A stretch of DNA of 64,000 bases from Argyresthia goedartella (Eukaryota; Arthropoda; Insecta; Lepidoptera; Argyresthiidae). A model generated the notes under the pieces. It did not search any database, was not told the origin of the DNA, and worked only from the letters and a program-made list of their open reading frames with translations. A program made the position numbers and the translations under genes. The DNA is taken from positions 33,376,749-33,440,748 of the forward strand of contig OX463807.1 of assembly GCA_949825045.1 (NCBI GenBank), read 5' to 3'. Shown in pieces: positions 33,247 to 43,391 of this stretch (position 1 is its first letter; the number at the start of each line of letters is the position of its first letter).

Positions 33247-33464
33247 CAGATGTAGTGAATAATCCTTTCCTTTCGTATTTTCTCGGAAATGTTCGTTTTT
33301 GTCTTACTACTTTGATACATTTGACATTGATAAATAAAGTATGCGATTTATTTGATACCTACACGTAATTTAATAATATAGTAATTCATAGACACATCGG
33401 CACCATTCGGGTGTTATCGTTGTTCCGAGTTTTGCCGATAGGAAAGGATTATTCACTACATCTG
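33247..33464. mobile_element. MITE with 24-bp perfect TIRs and TA target site
   Basis: cagatgtagtgaataatcct plus ttcc at the left is exactly complementary to 33441-33464. A TA dinucleotide lies on each side (33245-33246 and 33465-33466), as for Tc1/mariner-type insertions. The 218-bp inside has no ORF. 33470-33990 to its right is partly GC-rich, with one unrecognised 102-codon open frame that I do not call a gene. Confidence 0.85.
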
Positions 33465-34009
33465 TACCTGGGTGTTAAGGGGAATATCACTTTCGCACGA
33501 GCCTTTTTGTGCGCAAAGCAACGCGTGTGAGTGCGCGCACGCGCCGCCTGCAGAAGTGCGCGCGACTCTTGTTCGTGTCGTGTGGCTGACAGCAAGTGAC
33601 TACACTGCTTCCATGCAGGCAACGCTACTGTCAGCTTGCTGGCGGCGCATGCCTCCCTGCCGAGGGTGTTTTAAGTTTATACGAAATTTGTCTGGAAGCA
33701 ACGTGTTACACTGCTTCAATCCTTTGCTGGCAGCCATGTATCCTCCCATGGTAATTCTAGAAATATTATTTCCATTATAGGTTTTGAAATTTTTGATCAT
33801 GGCATAAGGTTCATAATCGCGATGCCTTGGCTTGGGAGGTGAGTTGATAAGGCTCTTAATTATAATTCAAGTTGCAAGTTGCAGATGTATTACAAACTGC
33901 AAAGAAGCTGTATATCAGATATTTTTTAAACAAAAAGCTATATGAGATATTTTATGTAGCTGAATATAGGATTTAAAAGCGCTTCTAATGCCCGTATAAG
34001 TGCAAAAGG

Positions 34010-34135
34010 GCCCCACGTTATAGCTGTTATTCGTGTAAAAGGAAACCATTCGCTATTAGGGCTGTTAATCCGTGTAAAAGGAAACTATAGCTGTAGGAGA
34101 GCTGTTATTTGGAGAAAAAAGAAACTATTAGATGT
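34010..34135 (+). repeat. Minisatellite, left array (three units of about 42 bp)
   Basis: Units share agctgttattcg and gtgtaaaaggaaacca. The array resumes at 34985 after an RTE-like fragment. Confidence 0.8.
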
Positions 34136-34810
34136 ATCACCGGAGACCCATTATCACCCAAAATATTATGGATATAAATAAATGGAGAACACCTGAGACA
34201 CTTGCGATTCGTGGACGGGATAGCAATATTCTCAAAAAACTTGGTAAATGACTTAGCAATGGAGAGAAAAAGAGTTGGTTTGTTTCTAGACGCGACAAAA
34301 ACAAAAATAATTACCAATAGTACCGAGAAAAATATTTTTGTGGATAGAGAAATTATAGAGTACGTCTCAAAATACATGTATTTGGGTCAATCTATTTCAT
34401 TCGAAGATCTGAGAGAGCACGAAATGAATAAAAGAACAGCGATAGCCTTGAAGAATTATTATTATTTAAACAAAAGCACAAATATAAAAATAAAAAGTAA
34501 CCTTTGTGTTGTAGTGATTCTAGAGAGCCTAACATGTGGTTGGTTACCAAGCATGATCTCTACGCAAAAAAGATGAAAACAAACTAGCCCTGCATCAATG
34601 GAGAGAAGCATGTTAAGAATAAAAATATCAGACAAAATAATGCCCAGAGATGGACAAAGAAATAAAGCCAGACGAAGAAAAATATGGGAAGATATATTCA
34701 AAGAGAAATGTGGACCAGACTGGAGAAGACAAGCCAGAGATAGAGATAAATGGAGGAAACTGGGGGAGGTCTACGCTAGAGAGGCGACTTCAACATCAAC
34801 CAAATAATTT
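34136..34810 (+). pseudogene. RTE-like LINE fragment
   Basis: The plus strand shows TGDPLSPKI (RT motif B type), then LRHLRFVDGIAIFSKN, where the two catalytic Asp positions are V-D-G, then ATKTKIITNS, EYVSKYMYLGQSI, and finally a C-terminus with KIWEDIFKEKCGPDW and RDRDKWRKLGEVYAREA, the usual RTE ending. Frames change near 34576 and a segment in the middle is missing. It is followed by an AT-rich tail to about 34960. Confidence 0.75.
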
Positions 34811-34984
34811 TAAATGTTTATAAATTTGATTGTAAAATTAAGTAAATAATTAATAAATATAAATACCAAATAATGAAATGTTAATGTTAATATAAATTTT
34901 ATAGGTAATAAATTATTATGTTAAGGACTTATGAATGTGATGTTGTAGACTAAAGGCTATTTTTATTTTGTTATAGATGTATTA

Positions 34985-35170
34985 GAGCTTGTTATTCGGT
35001 GTAAAAAGAAACCATTGGCTGTAGTGAAGCTGTTATTTGGCGTATTAAGTAGAGCCTGCTTGTTATTCAGTGTAAAAAGAAACCATTGGCTGTAGTCAAG
35101 CTGTTATGCGGTGTAAAAGGAAACCATTAGATGTATTAAAGCTGTTATTCGGTATAAAAATAAACCATAT
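34985..35170 (+). repeat. Minisatellite, right array (five units)
   Basis: Units share gttattcggtgtaaaa and gaaaccattggctgtagt, about 42 bp each; one unit is partly diverged. Same consensus as 34010-34135. Confidence 0.8.
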
Positions 35171-35360
35171 TACTCAGTTTAACTTAAGCGAGTTATCTTG
35201 TAATATCCAAAATAGAAATGACTAGCTGCAAGCCCTATTTTAAACAATATAAAAAACTTACACTAACTTCTATCTATATATTTGAAATCAGCAACTTTGT
35301 TAAAAAAAACATGCATATGTTCCCAAAAATTCTCGTCCAAATAATTTAAGACCTAAAAGC

Positions 35361-35896
35361 TGAAACAGTGTGACTAACCTGACCAAAAGAGATTATTGGC
35401 AGGCTCAAGATACATTTATTAATCACAGGGTCGTGAGTCGAATATTGGTGATATAGTTGAAACGCTGGATAGGGACTCGCCGGGAATTTGTAGATTTCAG
35501 CTCCTTGGTAGACTCAATCCAACTGGTCCACTTCTCCAGACGTCAACAAGTGATTATGCGGTAGCGCCAGGAGGATATTATTCCTCGGCGTGGAACCCCA
35601 TGGATTGGGGATAGTAGGGAAGTTTCAAATCAACTACTGCACTTTACAGCAACTAAACATTCAGCTCCATTACAGTACTAAAGGGACTAGCCCATCGCCG
35701 CAACTAAAGGCGTGACTTAAAAATTATTGATGCAGAAGATACAACCTCACGTTTCAGAGCTCAAACAATGTCTCCTCAAAAAAACAATCAGCTGCCAGAC
35801 GAGATTCCAGACCCGAATTTCCGAATTTTTATAGTTTTAGTTTTTAACTGGCTAATCCGCCAGTAGCCAATATGGTCAAGGAGGTAGTACGTTACA
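35361..35896 (-). repeat. 3' LTR (in minus orientation) of the short LTR element
   Basis: 536 bp, TGTAACG...CTGTTTCA on the minus strand, flanked on its low-coordinate side by AAGC. Confidence 0.92.
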
Positions 35897-36156
35897 TACC
35901 CGTCTTGTTTGGGTAGGATTTTACCTGATAAAATCCGCTAAGATACTAACTAAACTAAACTAACTTACCAAATTAACTACTTAAGATAAAATTCTCTAAA
36001 GCTCGCCATCTACAATGTCAGAGAAATATATAACTAACAGTCTAGCTCAACTACATACAAACATCACACATTCGTACCAACAATCAGACATCAGAATTCA
36101 TACTAAGTTCATACAAGAGTTCACACTAACATCGTGTAAACACAGCGTTACACACA

Positions 36157-36198
36157 GGGTGTGCATTTGGCTATAATAATATAGCCAAATGCACACCC
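36157..36198. repeat. Perfect palindrome, 19-nt arms, 4-nt loop
   Basis: gggtgtgcatttggctata and its exact complement around ataa, inside the interior of the short LTR element. Confidence 0.9.
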
Positions 36199-37160
36199 AG
36201 ACTAACTGTCAGAAGTTGAAAAATAAGCAAGATCCCTTGAACTAAAATAAGAACCTTAGTACATAAACGCCCCGATAGCTTAGCTACTATCGTAACGCAG
36301 AATAACACCATGAGGGGCAGCTCCCTCAAGTGTTCAAGACTTCCTGCACCGTTAGTGGGTACAGAAAATAATAATAGAGTAGAATATCTATTCTACAACA
36401 AAGAGTAAAAAAGTAGAGAATTATAGTTCAAGAGGCCATAAGCTAAAGTAACAGACATTGCAGAGTAACGTTACACAATAAAGAACTTTTACATAGCTGT
36501 AGATATAGATGGTTTTTAGAATACAAGGGTCAAAATACTTATTACATACATAAAGGAATCGTTAACTACTATTGAATAAGACAGAACGCTGTCGCAGCCT
36601 ATCTTCAGACAGAAGGTGCTCTCAGACAGACACAGAGCGCTCGGCACAAGTACAAGCGCTAAAGAGTTAGTATTTAGTTAAACACTAACAAACAGACCGT
36701 CCCTTAAAGATTAGAAATAGCAGAGTACACGACTAACGCCCGGTTTCTGGTACAAAATCAAGCCATTGATCTACCGTTTTGACAGCTGAAATTGATAAAG
36801 GACTGTCAACAACAGATTAAATGTACGAGAAATCGGCCGTTAAACACTAACCTTATTTATTATTTAATAGTCCGAAAAGTTTCCCTACTAAAATCTTCAC
36901 AATATTAATTTATTTTTCGTACTGAGAATTTCGAGGAAAATATTTATCAACAATTATAATATGACAACGGCCGTCAGACTGCGACCATAAATAATGTAGA
37001 AATGAGGTAGGTACCCAGATAAACGATCAAATATACTCCTGTCAGACAAAAATAAACAACAAAATATAAAAGCTACGAAAGAAATCTAGCGTTCTACGGC
37101 GCTCTTATGGCCTAACTACTCTGACCAGACATAAAACTCTATCACCAATATTCCCTTAAT

Positions 37161-37170
37161 CCGGGCGCCA
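37161..37170 (-). other. Primer-binding site of the short LTR element
   Basis: The minus strand reads TGGCGCCCGG one base inside the 5' LTR; its first nine bases equal a tRNA-Lys-type primer site. Confidence 0.7.
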
Positions 37171-37171
37171 T

Positions 37172-37707
37172 TGAAACAGTGAGACTAACCTGACCAAAAG
37201 AGATTATTGGCAGGCTCAAGATACATTTATTAATCACAGGGTCGTGAGTCGAATATTGGTGATATAGTTGAAACGCTGGATAGGGACTCGCCGGGAATTT
37301 GTAGATTTCAGCTCCTTGGTAGACTCAATCCAACTGGTCCACTTCTCCAGACGTCAACAAGTGATTATGCGGTAGCGCCAGGAGGATATTATTCCTCGGC
37401 GTGGAACCCCATGGATTGGGGATAGTAGGGAAGTTTCAAATCAACTACTGCACTTTACAGCAACTAAACATTCAGCTCCATTACAGTACTAAAGGGACTA
37501 GCCCATCGCCGCAACTAAAGGCGTGACTTAAAAATTATTGATGCAGAAGATACAACCTCACGTTTCAGAGCTCAAACAATGTCTCCTCAAAAAAACAATC
37601 AGCTGCCAGACGAGATTCCAGACCCGAATTTCCGAATTTTTATAGTTTTAGTTTTTAACTGGCTAATCCGCCAGTAGCCAATATGGTCAAGGAGGTAGTA
37701 CGTTACA
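37172..37707 (-). repeat. 5' LTR (in minus orientation) of the short LTR element
   Basis: 536 bp, followed at 37708-37711 by the target duplication AAGC. Confidence 0.92.
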
Positions 37708-38020
37708 AAGCTACATACTTATCCTGTCCTCAGACAAAACTTAAAATGGTACAATGTGGTCCCTTTACCATGGTTACAAAAATATATAATAATTTACCCA
37801 AAAATCTCCATCAAATGGAAGATTTAACAAAATTTAAAAAACTTTTAAAATGTTACATACCTCGCCGAAAAATGCTACTAAGTGCTGCAGGGATTCTTCG
37901 AAGAAAAAAATATTAGGAAAATTAATTTAGTCTTTAACCTGTGAACAGTTTTTTGGGTCAATGTAATAGTTATGTGCAGATAAATTTGTTATACCCTTTC
38001 AGGGTGCATGTACCATACAT

Positions 38021-40908
38021 ACTAGGCTGGGCCAATTTTGTATGGAGATATTTTTGTTTCCAAATATGGATTGGGGCTAGTTATATTTTGGTGCTATTAC
38101 GCATTATTAGTTAATGTACAAAAAACTGTTATGATTCGATGTCATCTTCAGCCTCCGGATTCACGTTGAAATTTTCATAAATCGGGAAAAAATGCCTTTT
38201 GTCAAAACATTTTTAGGGGTGCTGAATATAGTTTAAAGTGTTATCGAGAGTAATAAAACACAAGAATAAAGAGAAGCCTTAGTTATGTATTCATTTAAAA
38301 TATGAAAATCAAATCAATAATATACATTATTAATGAATTACTTAACACAAAAATCTTTCTTACTCTCGAATTTAGGCATATCTTTGCGAGACTCTATCTG
38401 AGCCTTTATAAAGCCTTCTCTTGATATTTTGCTGCACAAGGTACGTGATGCTTCGGTGACTGTCTTGACAGCTCTTTCGACAGCTTGTGTGTGACATGGG
38501 AGGCGAAGCAGAGGTAATTCACTTTTACCATTCTGTGCAACAAACAATTGCAATTCTTCGTCACTTACACCTTTGAGAATTGGCGGTTCGGTGATATTTT
38601 GCTGCCAATCGATGATATCGATATAAGAGGTTGCATCCAGGTTTATGTGAGGAACTTCATATAGTCGGATATTGGTCCGCTTAGTGCTTCGAGCTTTTAA
38701 AATACGACGAGCCGCTAGTTCACGAATATGATTTTGTGGATCAGACAACATTGCAAGTAGTAAATTCTCTGGGTGAGCAAAATAACTATTTCTTCTGATA
38801 ACAGGATCGATTATAGTTTTTAGATCATTTGATAAATATCTGGATGCAGAGATTAGCGACCACAAGTGTTTTGCTCCATCCTTGCAAGAAGGATGCATTT
38901 TTATAGCGAACCACGTCGGAGCGTAAACTTTTACTATAAACGTGGCCAGAATCTGAAGTTTTTCAGAAGGATCTTTCGTTGATACGTACAGACGAAGAAC
39001 ACGATTTGCTCGAGTCAGCCATCTGGCATGCGACATCTTCCCTGGTGATTTGTGAGCTAAATCATCAGGGAATTTCCCCGTGGTTACAGCCGAAACAATG
39101 CTATATAGATACGATTGGTCGGAGCTGAGATCTTGCGCTGTCAAGTCTGGTAGCTTTGACGGAATTGGCTGAAACTGAACCACAGGTTTTTTCTCACAAT
39201 TTTCAAGGTGTTTTCCAATTGGACCTTTTAAAGTTTCAGGTCCAGACGTACCACCATCAATATGCGCGAACAAATGTCGAAACGGTAATTCGTTCATATG
39301 TAGAAGGCATATAATCCATTGTAGCGGTTTATTCAAAGTTTTTTCAAGCAAGCGTATGATGCCTCCATATTTACCAGTGTTAACGTTTGTCCCATCGCAT
39401 CCAATGGCCAGTAAAGGTTCCGTTGGTATATTTTCTCTCAAAAAGTATTGTGTAATTGCTTTTGTAATCACTTTCGCAGTGCCAGAATGTGGTGCAATAT
39501 AACTCAAGTACTTAGAGTCAGGTTCTTTAATCAATGATATATGTTCTTCCATAATCAGCTGTCTGTAACTCTTGCCAATTTTTTTCACCGTGACAATTGT
39601 TTTGTCTTTTCGACCATCGAAATATAAAGCGGGTACTTCTAAAACCCTGTCTTTGGCGGTTATATTCTGTCTTGTTTTCGATCGCTCTCTGCGCAGTTTG
39701 TTCTTGTCAATGATTGACACAGTGGAGCTAGTTGCTTGCAAAACTGAAGAGGCAATGGCTGCCCCTGCTCTGTCTGAAACACCATATCTGTCGCAGGTTT
39801 TGGCTAGCATTGAATAATTCATACTAGTGACGGGCGTTTGGGGATCTTTAGATTTCTTTAAGCCAAGTTCTTCTTCGTCACTATCAGATTCCTTTGAATC
39901 GGTGGAAGACGATGCATCGATTTGGACTGGCATAGGATGATTTGTACTATTTTGGCTTAATTTTTGACATTTTATTGCATATTCTCGGCTTGACAGCTTC
40001 CTTTTCAAAGTTTTTCTAATTTGCTTTGTAGCGATGAAATCGACTTTGCCAATGAACATTTTTCGCAAAGAACGTTGATCCAATAAGAAGCTGCACTCAT
40101 TCTTAGGTATCTTTTTATCCTTAGGACAATTGCAGTTTCTCAAGTCCTTACATTTACACGCCGAAATGTCAAATAAAGCTTTGCTGCTGCGCTGAAACTT
40201 TTCAAGATTTTCCTTTGGTATTTTGGGGTTAGACTTCAGTATATTTTTGCACTTTAGGTGATAAGCTTTTAGCATATCGTTCACTCTTTTATGTGAAACA
40301 ATGGGTAGAGATGCTCTTGTCCATATGTCTTCGATTTTACCTGTCACTTTACCAGCAATTTCTTGAAATGTTGGTTCTTTCTGCGAATTGTTAGATTTCA
40401 GGTGTCGCCTAGTCCACTCATAATATTTCATAACTTCTTCATAAGTTGGCAATACATTGTCTTTAATATCACATATTTCACCAAATAAAGGACACTTTGT
40501 TGCGTTTCGAGTGCTTTCCATGTTTAATATTGTTTAAAACACCCTCTCACTTAAACAGCTGCAGTGTGACTGATGCGAGAAAATGGCGCGCTAAGTGCAA
40601 TCGGCACGACCCCGCCCCCTCACCTCACGCCGTAAATTATCAAAACAAAGGACTTTTTCTAGCTAATAGGTCATGTATGCTTTCGAAAAGTGTAGAAAAT
40701 AATAAAACATCCGAACTTGATTGATAATTATTGGCACTCAAATATACCTCTAAAATATGTTTTTTCAGATATTTCAAATTGAATCCGGAGGCTGTTAACA
40801 ATAATAGAATCGAATCAAATTTTGCACACAATATTTTGACTATGTGTAGCATCTTTTTATAGCTAGCCCTTAACAAATTTCAAAAAAAAAAAAAATTGGC
40901 CCATCTTA
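38021..40908 (-). mobile_element. DNA transposon with intact ORF (Sola-like, tentative)
   Basis: Flanked by ATAC on both sides (38017-38020, 40909-40912; the flank is a doubled ATAC, so 4 or 8 bp). The ends are inverted repeats (taggctgggccaatttt vs taagatgggccaatttt). Similarity continues about 150 bp inward, for example cagcctccggattca at 38151 and its complement near 40785. A single 727-residue ORF fills the element. A 4-bp target duplication and the protein pattern make Sola my best guess, but I am not certain of the superfamily. Confidence 0.8.
38338..40521 (-). CDS. Putative transposase, 727 aa, full-length ORF
   Basis: Uninterrupted from ATG (MESTRNATK) to stop. Near residues 122-132 a Cys cluster CKCKDLRNCNC may bind zinc. 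An acidic Ser/Asp-rich linker (SSSTDSKESDSDEEE) follows around 205-220. The likely catalytic core has LYFDGRKDKT (first Asp), AIGCDGTNVNTGKYGG (second Asp) and WIICLLHMNELPFRHLF. The C-terminal part has LPCHTQAVERAVK followed by ESRKDMP. Families with this DGRKD / GCDGTNxNTG / CHTQAVER pattern are, to my knowledge, transposon-derived proteins of arthropods and cnidarians. It stands alone between the TIRs. It may still be functional; no host role is suggested. Confidence 0.75.
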   Translation of the reverse strand: MESTRNATKCPLFGEICDIKDNVLPTYEEVMKYYEWTRRHLKSNNSQKEPTFQEIAGKVTGKIEDIWTRASLPIVSHKRVNDMLKAYHLKCKNILKSNPKIPKENLEKFQRSSKALFDISACKCKDLRNCNCPKDKKIPKNECSFLLDQRSLRKMFIGKVDFIATKQIRKTLKRKLSSREYAIKCQKLSQNSTNHPMPVQIDASSSTDSKESDSDEEELGLKKSKDPQTPVTSMNYSMLAKTCDRYGVSDRAGAAIASSVLQATSSTVSIIDKNKLRRERSKTRQNITAKDRVLEVPALYFDGRKDKTIVTVKKIGKSYRQLIMEEHISLIKEPDSKYLSYIAPHSGTAKVITKAITQYFLRENIPTEPLLAIGCDGTNVNTGKYGGIIRLLEKTLNKPLQWIICLLHMNELPFRHLFAHIDGGTSGPETLKGPIGKHLENCEKKPVVQFQPIPSKLPDLTAQDLSSDQSYLYSIVSAVTTGKFPDDLAHKSPGKMSHARWLTRANRVLRLYVSTKDPSEKLQILATFIVKVYAPTWFAIKMHPSCKDGAKHLWSLISASRYLSNDLKTIIDPVIRRNSYFAHPENLLLAMLSDPQNHIRELAARRILKARSTKRTNIRLYEVPHINLDATSYIDIIDWQQNITEPPILKGVSDEELQLFVAQNGKSELPLLRLPCHTQAVERAVKTVTEASRTLCSKISREGFIKAQIESRKDMPKFESKKDFCVK

Positions 40909-41000
40909 ATACATACATTTTCCAACTGTAATCTGTATTGTACATGTAATATGCAAATAAATGAATATGAATATGAAACATATGGTATTAAATTAACACT

Positions 41001-41220
41001 AGCGTTTCTACTGGCGCTACTCCGGCGTCTGTTGTTGATCTGCCTTTAGTGAATCCGAACTGTGTTTTGTGGAGTAGCCCAGATGCATTGAAGTGAGAGA
41101 GTAGTTGACTCAATATGACCTTTTCAAACACCTTGCTCAACATTGGCAATACAGATACAGGTCTGAAGTTGGCAGGGTCTTCTTTACTACCGGATTTGAA
41201 AAGTGGTATTAATCTGCTCT
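41001..41220 (-). pseudogene. LINE reverse transcriptase fragment
   Basis: The minus strand encodes RLIPLFKSGSKEDPANFRPV, then LPMLSKVFEKVILSQLL and QFGFTKGRSTTDA, the start of a non-LTR RT domain. It ends abruptly on both sides. Confidence 0.75.
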
Positions 41221-41337
41221 GAATCTGCAGTGAATAACTTTTTTATTAGTAAGGCCGTTAGTATCTATACCATGGTGTTTATTAAAAATCTTTTAGCTTT
41301 CAATCAGTGTAGAATATCGCCATAAGAATTCGTTTGC

Positions 41338-41375
41338 AACCGACTTAAAAATGAGGAAGTTCTCAGTTCAACTGT

Positions 41376-41447
<72 letters not shown>

Positions 41448-41693
41448 TACGCGATTACTCCGTCAATAATGACCCGATTTTGATGATTCTTGTTTTGATT
41501 GATAGGTCATACTTCAGAGCTGATTGCATACACATTTTATCAAAATTGATTCAGCGCATTTTGATAAAAACAATACAAATATAAAAATATAAACACAGGT
41601 GACGTTTTAGTTTTGATGAGGACTTTTCATGCACACAGACTACATTCGCATCCCGACAGAAAGAAATAGGGCTTGAACTTGAAGTCGGTTTTT
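41338..41693 (+). mobile_element. MITE-like repeat with AAGTCGGTTTT ends, copy 2
   Basis: Starts aaccgacttaaaaa and ends aagtcggttttt, inverted termini. The interior matches the inverted copy at 17810-18165. It contains a long GT microsatellite at 41381-41443. Confidence 0.7.
41381..41443 (+). repeat. (GT)n microsatellite
   Basis: About 60 bp of GT repeats with a few interruptions, inside the MITE. Confidence 0.95.
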
Positions 41694-41840
41694 AAGTTTT
41701 TAACTTGGTCAATTATAGAACGGAGTTGTCAAGTATCCTTGTACAGTCAGAAATGACAAGTAGCCATGTCGCAAAATTGGCTATATCATGATATCGTCAA
41801 CTATGAATTGATCATTTCATGAAATGGTTGACCATATAAT

Positions 41841-42050
41841 TAATGATTAAACGAACTTACCTGTACGTGAAGTTCTATCATAATTATAGGAGTGCTTTGT
41901 CCGAAGAGATTAGCAATGACACTTGTAGTACCGCGTAGTGTACGCCTTTCACACACTATATTTTTGGAATCCTTTATTTGAATCCATTTTTTTTTTTTTT
42001 GGGGTAGTTGTGTATCACCTCACCCGCGCGCATTTTGCAACCTTCATTTA
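41841..42050. repeat. DIRS-A left inverted terminal repeat
   Basis: gattagcaatgacacttgta, cgcgtagtgtacgcctttca and cacctcacccgcgcgcattt are complementary to the right repeat; the outermost 65 bp differ between the two sides, as usual in DIRS. Confidence 0.9.
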
Positions 42051-42147
42051 GTTCAGAGATACGTATTTATATCATTCCAATAAAAAAGTATTTCACGATC
42101 TTACTTCAGAGGGTGTAGATTTGTAGAAGCAAGGGTGGGAGGGTTTG

Positions 42148-42267
42148 CTAATCTCTTCGGACAAAGCACTCCTATAATTATGATAGAACTTCACGTACAG
42201 GTAAGTTCGTTTAATCATTAATTATATGTCGTGCTTTGTCCTTTGAGATTAGCAATGACACTTGTAG
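42148..42267. repeat. DIRS-A internal complementary region
   Basis: 42148-42220 is the exact complement of the left outer end (41841 onwards). 42221-42267 is the complement of the right outer end (down from 47183). The joint between them reproduces the two termini placed end to end. Confidence 0.92.
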
Positions 42268-42350
42268 ACTTTTAGAGCTAATCGTGAAATATATCACTAT
42301 CGGATGGAACCAGATATAATTAACAAATGATAACAATAGACCAATTGCTT

Positions 42351-43289
42351 TCAATTGTTCGATTTACTTAATAATGTTCTAGCAAATGAATCGTCATTAC
42401 AATAATTATCTACCGTTTTGCTATAAAATTTGGCAATAGTGTTGGAGTTAGCACTCCAGCCAGCTGTTTTTCTTATTCTGTCAAGACTGACACCTAAGGA
42501 ACGAGCTGCAGATGTAGCGGCATGCCGCGTACTATGTGCGGAATAAACAGACACATCTATGCCACACATATCTAGGGTAGATTTAACCCAACGGCTCAAA
42601 GTTTTTGAACCTACTGCCCTATAGGGCTTTCTTATACAAATGAATAAATTATCAATATCCGCACGCATTGGATTTGTTAAATCTAAGTATGCATTTAATG
42701 TTCTTGCAGGGCATATTTCGGGCCGTTCATCGAAAAACGGTATAGATAATATCGGTTGGGACGCTCCAACGCGAGATGTTTTAATCAGGTCTGGAATTTT
42801 TATGATGACCTTTGTGGATTGTGACTCGATGTTGCAAACTCTAATTTTTGACATTGTTTGAGATCTGTGAGCCGTAATTAAGGCGAGAAGCGTAACTAGT
42901 TTAAAAAAATTTTTTTTTTTTTTTTGGATAGTCAAGCCTTCATTTGGATACCAATTAGCGACGTAGTTAAGAAGCAAGGTAGTGTTCCAAGTAGTGTTAT
43001 ACCTCGGCAAAGGAGGCCTTAAACGGAATATGCCCTTAAAGAACCTCTTCAAATTACAATCATCTCCGATATCGTTCAGTATTATCAAAGATAATGCAGA
43101 ACGGCAAGTATTTAAAGTACCATACTGGGCACCAGCTTCAAATAATTGCGTTAAGAAGGTAATCACATTAGAAATAGGTGTTTCATACATATCCAGATTA
43201 TTTTGATTGCAAAACAGAAACCATTTCTTAAAATAGACCTCGTATTGTTGCATGGTATTGTCCGATAAGGAAGAGGCCATAATGTCCAT
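42351..43289 (-). CDS. DIRS-A tyrosine recombinase, 312 aa
   Basis: Phage-integrase-type recombinase that integrates the circular DNA copy of the element in the nucleus. An N-terminal SAM-like domain (SSLSDNTMQQYEVYFKKWF) is followed by the catalytic domain: LLALITAHRSQTMSKI carries the first Arg, VYSAHSTRHAATSAAR is the HxxR box, and the nucleophile Tyr is in NTIAKFYSK near the end. The frame is open from ATG to stop; a run of K codons sits around residues 122-125. It is the last gene of the element, next to the internal complementary region, as in other DIRS. Confidence 0.88.
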   Translation of the reverse strand: MDIMASSLSDNTMQQYEVYFKKWFLFCNQNNLDMYETPISNVITFLTQLFEAGAQYGTLNTCRSALSLIILNDIGDDCNLKRFFKGIFRLRPPLPRYNTTWNTTLLLNYVANWYPNEGLTIQKKKKNFFKLVTLLALITAHRSQTMSKIRVCNIESQSTKVIIKIPDLIKTSRVGASQPILSIPFFDERPEICPARTLNAYLDLTNPMRADIDNLFICIRKPYRAVGSKTLSRWVKSTLDMCGIDVSVYSAHSTRHAATSAARSLGVSLDRIRKTAGWSANSNTIAKFYSKTVDNYCNDDSFARTLLSKSNN

Positions 43290-43391
43290 TGCGGCTGATG
43301 GAATATTGGCTTGTTCGACAATATTCCTGCTACCAGGGTAATCTGGGTGTGGATTTTTCGGTTGCTGGAATAAGGAGAAACGATTAAGTTA

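Larger units (their letters stand above)
35361..37707 (-). mobile_element. Short non-coding LTR retrotransposon (TRIM/LARD-like)
   Basis: Two 536-bp LTRs (35361-35896, 37172-37707) differ at one visible base (gtgtgac vs gtgagac). Target duplication AAGC is present on both sides. On the minus strand the LTR starts TGTAACG, contains TATAAAAA, and ends CTGTTTCA, followed after one base by TGGCGCCCGG, a tRNA-Lys-like primer site. The 1275-bp interior has no ORF of note, so the element depends on proteins from elsewhere. It lies in the LINE at 35190-40979. Confidence 0.92.
35190..40979 (+). mobile_element. LINE 3' portion carrying two nested insertions
   Basis: C-terminal LINE sequence CKPYFKQYKKLTLTSIYIFE is read up to 35360. 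It resumes after the LTR element at 37708 as TYLSCPQTKLKMVQCGPF and KIYNNLPKNL. The 3' UTR is then broken at 38020 by a DNA transposon and resumes at 40909, ending in aataaatgaatatgaatatg near 40979. Removing the two insertions rejoins one continuous reading frame and UTR. Confidence 0.8.

Noticed and set aside
33472..33780. 102-codon Cys/Ala-rich ORF
   Set aside because: GC-rich and ATG-started but without recognisable domain, homologous copy or promoter; may be chance.
41351..41584. 77-codon ORF with a Val/Cys run
   Set aside because: Translation of the GT microsatellite in a MITE.
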